10,282 nucleotides of DNA. It comes from DASSTJ01 sp035707965. Its GTDB lineage: Bacteria; Actinomycetota; Actinomycetes; Actinomycetales; Angustibacteraceae. Under the pieces are notes generated by a model. The model had not been told where the DNA came from. It saw only the letters and a list, made by a program, of their open reading frames with translations, and searched no databases. The stretch is taken from assembly GCA_035707965.1 (NCBI GenBank), contig DASSTJ010000089.1:1-10282 (forward strand), given 5' to 3'. Numbering within the stretch: position 1 is the first letter of the stretch; each line of letters opens with the position of its first letter. Below are positions 9,191 through 10,282 of this stretch, piece by piece. Both the position numbers and the translations under genes were made by a program.

Positions 9191-9826
9191 ATGGGTGGGC
9201 ATCGTGGGCGTTGTGCTGGGTTCGTCGTGTTCGCGGCGTTGGTCGTGGTGTCGGGGCTGGCGGGGTGCTCGGGTGCGCAGGGGGCATCCGGGTCGGGCGT
9301 CGGTCCGCCGGCGTCCGGGTCGGGGTCGGCGTCGGTGTCGGGGTCGGGGTCGGGTCCGAGCGTGTCGGGGCCGCCCACGGTCACGGCGAGCCTGGACGCT
9401 GCGGCGCGGGCGCGGATCCCGGAGGCGGCGCGGGCGCACACGCCGCAGGGTGCGGAGGCGTTCGCCCGGTTCTACCTGGAGCAGGTGAACCAGGCGTGGA
9501 TGGTGCCCGACCCGGAGCTCATCCGCCCCTACGCGCTCGCCTCCTGCAAGACCTGCGCCAACTACGTGGAGACCGCCAGTTCGCTCGCGCATGACGGGCT
9601 GCGATACGACGGCAGTCCATCAGAGCTCGGTCCGTCGATTGTCATGCCAAGCTCGTCCGAGGAGCTGACCGTGGTCCACATCGGCCAGGTCCAGTTGAAT
9701 CGCCGAATTGTGCATGCGGATGGCCGAGTGGACGAAGTCATGCCGCGCGTTCCTGGCGAGACTGAAGTGCAACTGGTGTGGGAGGACAATCGATGGACGA
9801 TCGTTGAGATCAAGGATGTCCAGTGA
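9191..9826 (+). CDS. DUF6318-like lipoprotein
   Basis: A protein of 211 residues. It has a lipoprotein signal peptide: hydrophobic FVVFAALVVV (11-20) and lipobox LAGC with the lipidated cysteine at C26. Then comes a flexible Gly-Ser-Pro linker (about 27-62), then a folded domain: RIPEAARAHTPQGAEAFARF (75-94), YLEQVNQAW (95-103), SCKTCANYVETA (118-129) with a CxxC pair (C119, C122), and a C-terminal beta part ending LVWEDNRWTIVEI. This layout resembles the DUF6318 family of actinobacterial lipoproteins (recalled, not searched), whose function is unknown. It should sit on the outer face of the cytoplasmic membrane. The ATG at 9191 is preferred over an in-frame ATG at 9071, because only 9191 puts the signal peptide at the N-terminus and follows the leaderless promoter. 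GC content drops sharply inside the gene near 9590. The stop overlaps the next gene by GTGA. Confidence 0.88.
   Translation: MGGHRGRCAGFVVFAALVVVSGLAGCSGAQGASGSGVGPPASGSGSASVSGSGSGPSVSGPPTVTASLDAAARARIPEAARAHTPQGAEAFARFYLEQVNQAWMVPDPELIRPYALASCKTCANYVETASSLAHDGLRYDGSPSELGPSIVMPSSSEELTVVHIGQVQLNRRIVHADGRVDEVMPRVPGETEVQLVWEDNRWTIVEIKDVQ
9317..9354 (+). repeat. G-rich hexamer-like repeat (GGGTCG) encoding the Gly-Ser linker
   Basis: Five runs of three or four G (9317-9319, 9322-9325, 9340-9343, 9346-9349, 9352-9354), most joined by TC, encode alternating Gly and Ser. The unit is close to six bases, so copy-number slippage would change linker length without breaking the frame. The G runs also fit a potential G-quadruplex on the coding strand and mRNA. 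Confidence 0.7.
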
Positions 9827-10282
9827 AACGGCGTGCCGTCGGAGCCGTTCTCCTGCTCCTGATGTGGGGATTGGGCGAAGCGCGCTTCTCGATCGACTCG
9901 GCGTATGCCTCGAGCCCCCGATGCGGTATCGCGGTCTGTAAGACAACTGGCGGTGGAGCGTCGGTGGCTATCACCACGCGGCACCTGGAGAGGCCGCGTG
10001 GTCCTGCGGTGCACGGTACACGCCAAGGTCAGGCGTGGGAGACGACGGTCACGCCAGCCTGCCCCGGTAACGACCCCAACTTCGGCGGGCCGTATGACGT
10101 CTCGTGCGCCTACATGACGAACGTGTGCCAAACACGTGGAGAGGGAGACGGGCCGATGACGTGGGTCTGGCGGCGGCCGCTCGCTCCCTCGGGGGTTCCG
10201 TCTGGTGCTTGGGCGCAGGTGGGGTACTCGTGTGACCGGCCGTTGCCGAAGGATGCTGGGTTGTCGTTGGCGGCGGTGCGGC
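9823..10282 (+). CDS. Secreted cysteine-containing protein of unknown function (3' truncated by window edge)
   Basis: The frame starts at GTG 9823, overlapping the lipoprotein stop (GTGA), with AAGGA (9812-9816) six bases upstream, and runs open for 153 codons to the end of the window. The N-terminus KRRAVGAVLLLLMWGLG (2-18) followed by AYA-SS (27-31) is a Sec signal peptide with a probable signal peptidase I site after A29. The mature part has six cysteines (C34, C39, C80, C95, C102, C137), which could form disulfides, and the segments PYDVSCAYMTNVC and GPMTWVWRRPL. I recall similar secreted proteins of unknown function in Micrococcales, but no function is established. Codon use is less GC-biased than in the pyr genes at first and returns towards high GC after about 10140. 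The coupled start suggests co-expression with the lipoprotein, perhaps as an envelope pair. Confidence 0.85.
   Translation, partial: MKRRAVGAVLLLLMWGLGEARFSIDSAYASSPRCGIAVCKTTGGGASVAITTRHLERPRGPAVHGTRQGQAWETTVTPACPGNDPNFGGPYDVSCAYMTNVCQTRGEGDGPMTWVWRRPLAPSGVPSGAWAQVGYSCDRPLPKDAGLSLAAVR

Noticed and set aside
9562..10131. - strand open frame of 189 codons opposite the lipoprotein and secreted protein
   Set aside because: The + strand has two coupled genes with signal peptides over the same stretch; the - frame shows no signal or domain.

Overview
The window is high-GC DNA, roughly 70 percent overall and with strong G/C preference at third codon positions. It carries the de novo pyrimidine (UMP) operon of an actinobacterium. 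The gene order pyrB-pyrC-(small membrane protein)-carA-carB-pyrD-pyrF, the GTG starts with four-base GTGA overlaps, the mycobacterial-type long PyrF and a DUF6318-like lipoprotein all fit Actinomycetota, probably the Micrococcales or a close order. The sequence alone does not support a genus.

Layout, all on the + strand. Positions 1-295 are the 3' end of pyrB. Then follow pyrC (292-1620), a 169-residue membrane-anchored PH-like protein (1617-2126), carA (2123-3268) and carB (3268-6588), each overlapping the next by 1 to 4 bases. This block is therefore very probably one translationally coupled transcript. Positions 6589-6869 are a non-coding spacer filled by a 99-bp tandem repeat (about 2.6 copies) with long inverted arms that can fold in two mutually exclusive ways. 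It sits directly in front of pyrD (6870-7952). A 202-base spacer (7953-8154) then leads to pyrF (8155-9024), which has its own strong ribosome-binding site.

After pyrF comes a spacer (9025-9190) with a pair of 18-bp direct repeats and a good leaderless-type promoter (TAGGGT, seven bases, ATG). That promoter would drive a second, unrelated unit: a DUF6318-like lipoprotein gene (9191-9826) and, overlapping it by GTGA, a secreted cysteine-containing protein that runs off the right edge (9823-10282). GC content falls from about 80 percent to about 60 percent inside the lipoprotein gene, near 9590, and stays low into the next gene. The usual actinobacterial neighbours of pyrF (mihF, gmk, rpoZ) do not follow directly, so this looks like an accessory insertion.

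Function: CarA/CarB make carbamoyl phosphate, PyrB and PyrC convert it to dihydroorotate, PyrD oxidises this to orotate at the membrane, and PyrF performs the last step to UMP (orotate phosphoribosyltransferase, PyrE, is not in the window). The core pathway genes are ordinary. The parts worth a second look are the 99-bp repeat array between carB and pyrD, the uncharacterised membrane protein inside the operon, and the two-gene envelope cassette at the right edge.
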